This document shows positions 7,174-7,481 of a stretch of 7,481 bases of DNA, piece after piece. Each line of letters starts with the position of its first letter. Position 1 is the stretch's first letter. The notes below the pieces were generated by a model. That model made no database searches. It had not been told where the DNA came from and saw nothing but the letters and a program-made list of their open reading frames with translations. The stretch comes from DASSBQ01 sp035250505 (GTDB lineage Bacteria > Nitrospirota > Nitrospiria > Nitrospirales > Nitrospiraceae), in NCBI GenBank assembly GCA_035250505.1, contig DATFFC010000012.1:1-7481 (forward strand), given 5' to 3'. The position numbers and the translations under genes were made by a program.

Positions 7174-7481
7174 CTACGCCGGCAACCGCTCTTCCCGATA
7201 CCAGCGGTAGCCGTAGGGTTCAATCTCCAACTTGGCTGAATCTGAATCCTGACCGCCGTTCTCGGCACTGCCGGACAAGAGAGAAATCAGCCTGGTACCG
7301 GGATCTTTCTCCAGACGGACGACGCCGGCCTTGTCGGTCAGATTGTGAACGGCCAGAACGCGGCGGTCTTTCCATTCGGTGCGATGCGCAAAGATGCCCG
7401 GCTCTCCCGTCTGGACCACATGACAAGAGCCCCACCCCCATTCCGGACATTGGCGCCGCGCCGCGATCAGGCGCTTCATCC
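7174..7481 (-). CDS. C-terminal end of a GH13 alpha-amylase/trehalose-synthase-like protein (partial)
   Basis: The last 101 or so residues of a gene that begins beyond the right edge; the Met at 7479 is internal and is not claimed as a start. The visible part runs from an RRQCPEWGWG helix end, through VVQTGEPGIFAHRTEW and VLAVHNLTD, to a final IEPYGYRWYR. This pattern, arginine-rich helix, a PE-x-GWG turn, then a beta-sandwich ending in EPYGYRW, is the C-terminal domain of GH13 proteins annotated as trehalose synthase, maltose glucosyltransferase or alpha-amylase. The catalytic barrel lies outside the window, so activity cannot be judged. Its stop is 80 bases before the next GH13 gene, suggesting an alpha-glucan or trehalose operon. 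Confidence 0.82.
   Translation of the reverse strand, partial: MKRLIAARRQCPEWGWGSCHVVQTGEPGIFAHRTEWKDRRVLAVHNLTDKAGVVRLEKDPGTRLISLLSGSAENGGQDSDSAKLEIEPYGYRWYREERLPA

Overview
All seven coding regions I can support lie on the minus strand, so the cluster reads from right to left. The sequence is fairly GC-rich, tightly packed, and has clear Shine-Dalgarno sites before several genes. Together with a candidate sigma-54 promoter this suggests a free-living Gram-negative-type bacterium. The gene mix (GH13 glucosidases, SDR, zinc alcohol dehydrogenase, ferritin-like pair, PfpI) would fit Nitrospira or a soil or freshwater proteobacterium, but no marker gene is present and the taxon is a guess.

Layout, in transcription order. 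At the right edge (7174-7481) is the C-terminal end of a GH13 alpha-amylase/trehalose-synthase-like protein. An 80-base gap follows, then a complete GH13 alpha-glucosidase-type enzyme (5483-7093). A 299-base gap (5184-5482) carries a good -24/-12 (sigma-54 type) promoter match at 5283-5299. Downstream of it come an SDR oxidoreductase with a C-terminal membrane segment (4128-5183), a zinc-dependent alcohol/formaldehyde-dehydrogenase-like enzyme (2903-4075), a 390-residue ferritin-like protein (1634-2806), a 243-residue ferritin-like protein overlapping it by ATGA (906-1637), and a DJ-1/PfpI family protein (135-701). The gaps inside this last group contain three inverted repeats and one four-unit tandem repeat. 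The first 134 bases hold no gene I can support.

How the genes may work together (inference): the GH13 genes handle alpha-glucosides, possibly maltose/trehalose/glycogen linked to osmotic or desiccation stress. The five downstream genes look like a stress module: two NAD(P)-dependent oxidoreductases for alcohols or aldehydes, two candidate metal-binding four-helix proteins, and a PfpI protein of the type linked to carbonyl or protein damage. The sigma-54 site would make that module a separate transcription unit from the GH13 genes. No phage, transposon, CRISPR, tRNA or rRNA was seen. Each enzyme belongs to a known family. The less ordinary material is the two-ferritin overlap, the sigma-54 site and the structured non-coding gap at 702-905.
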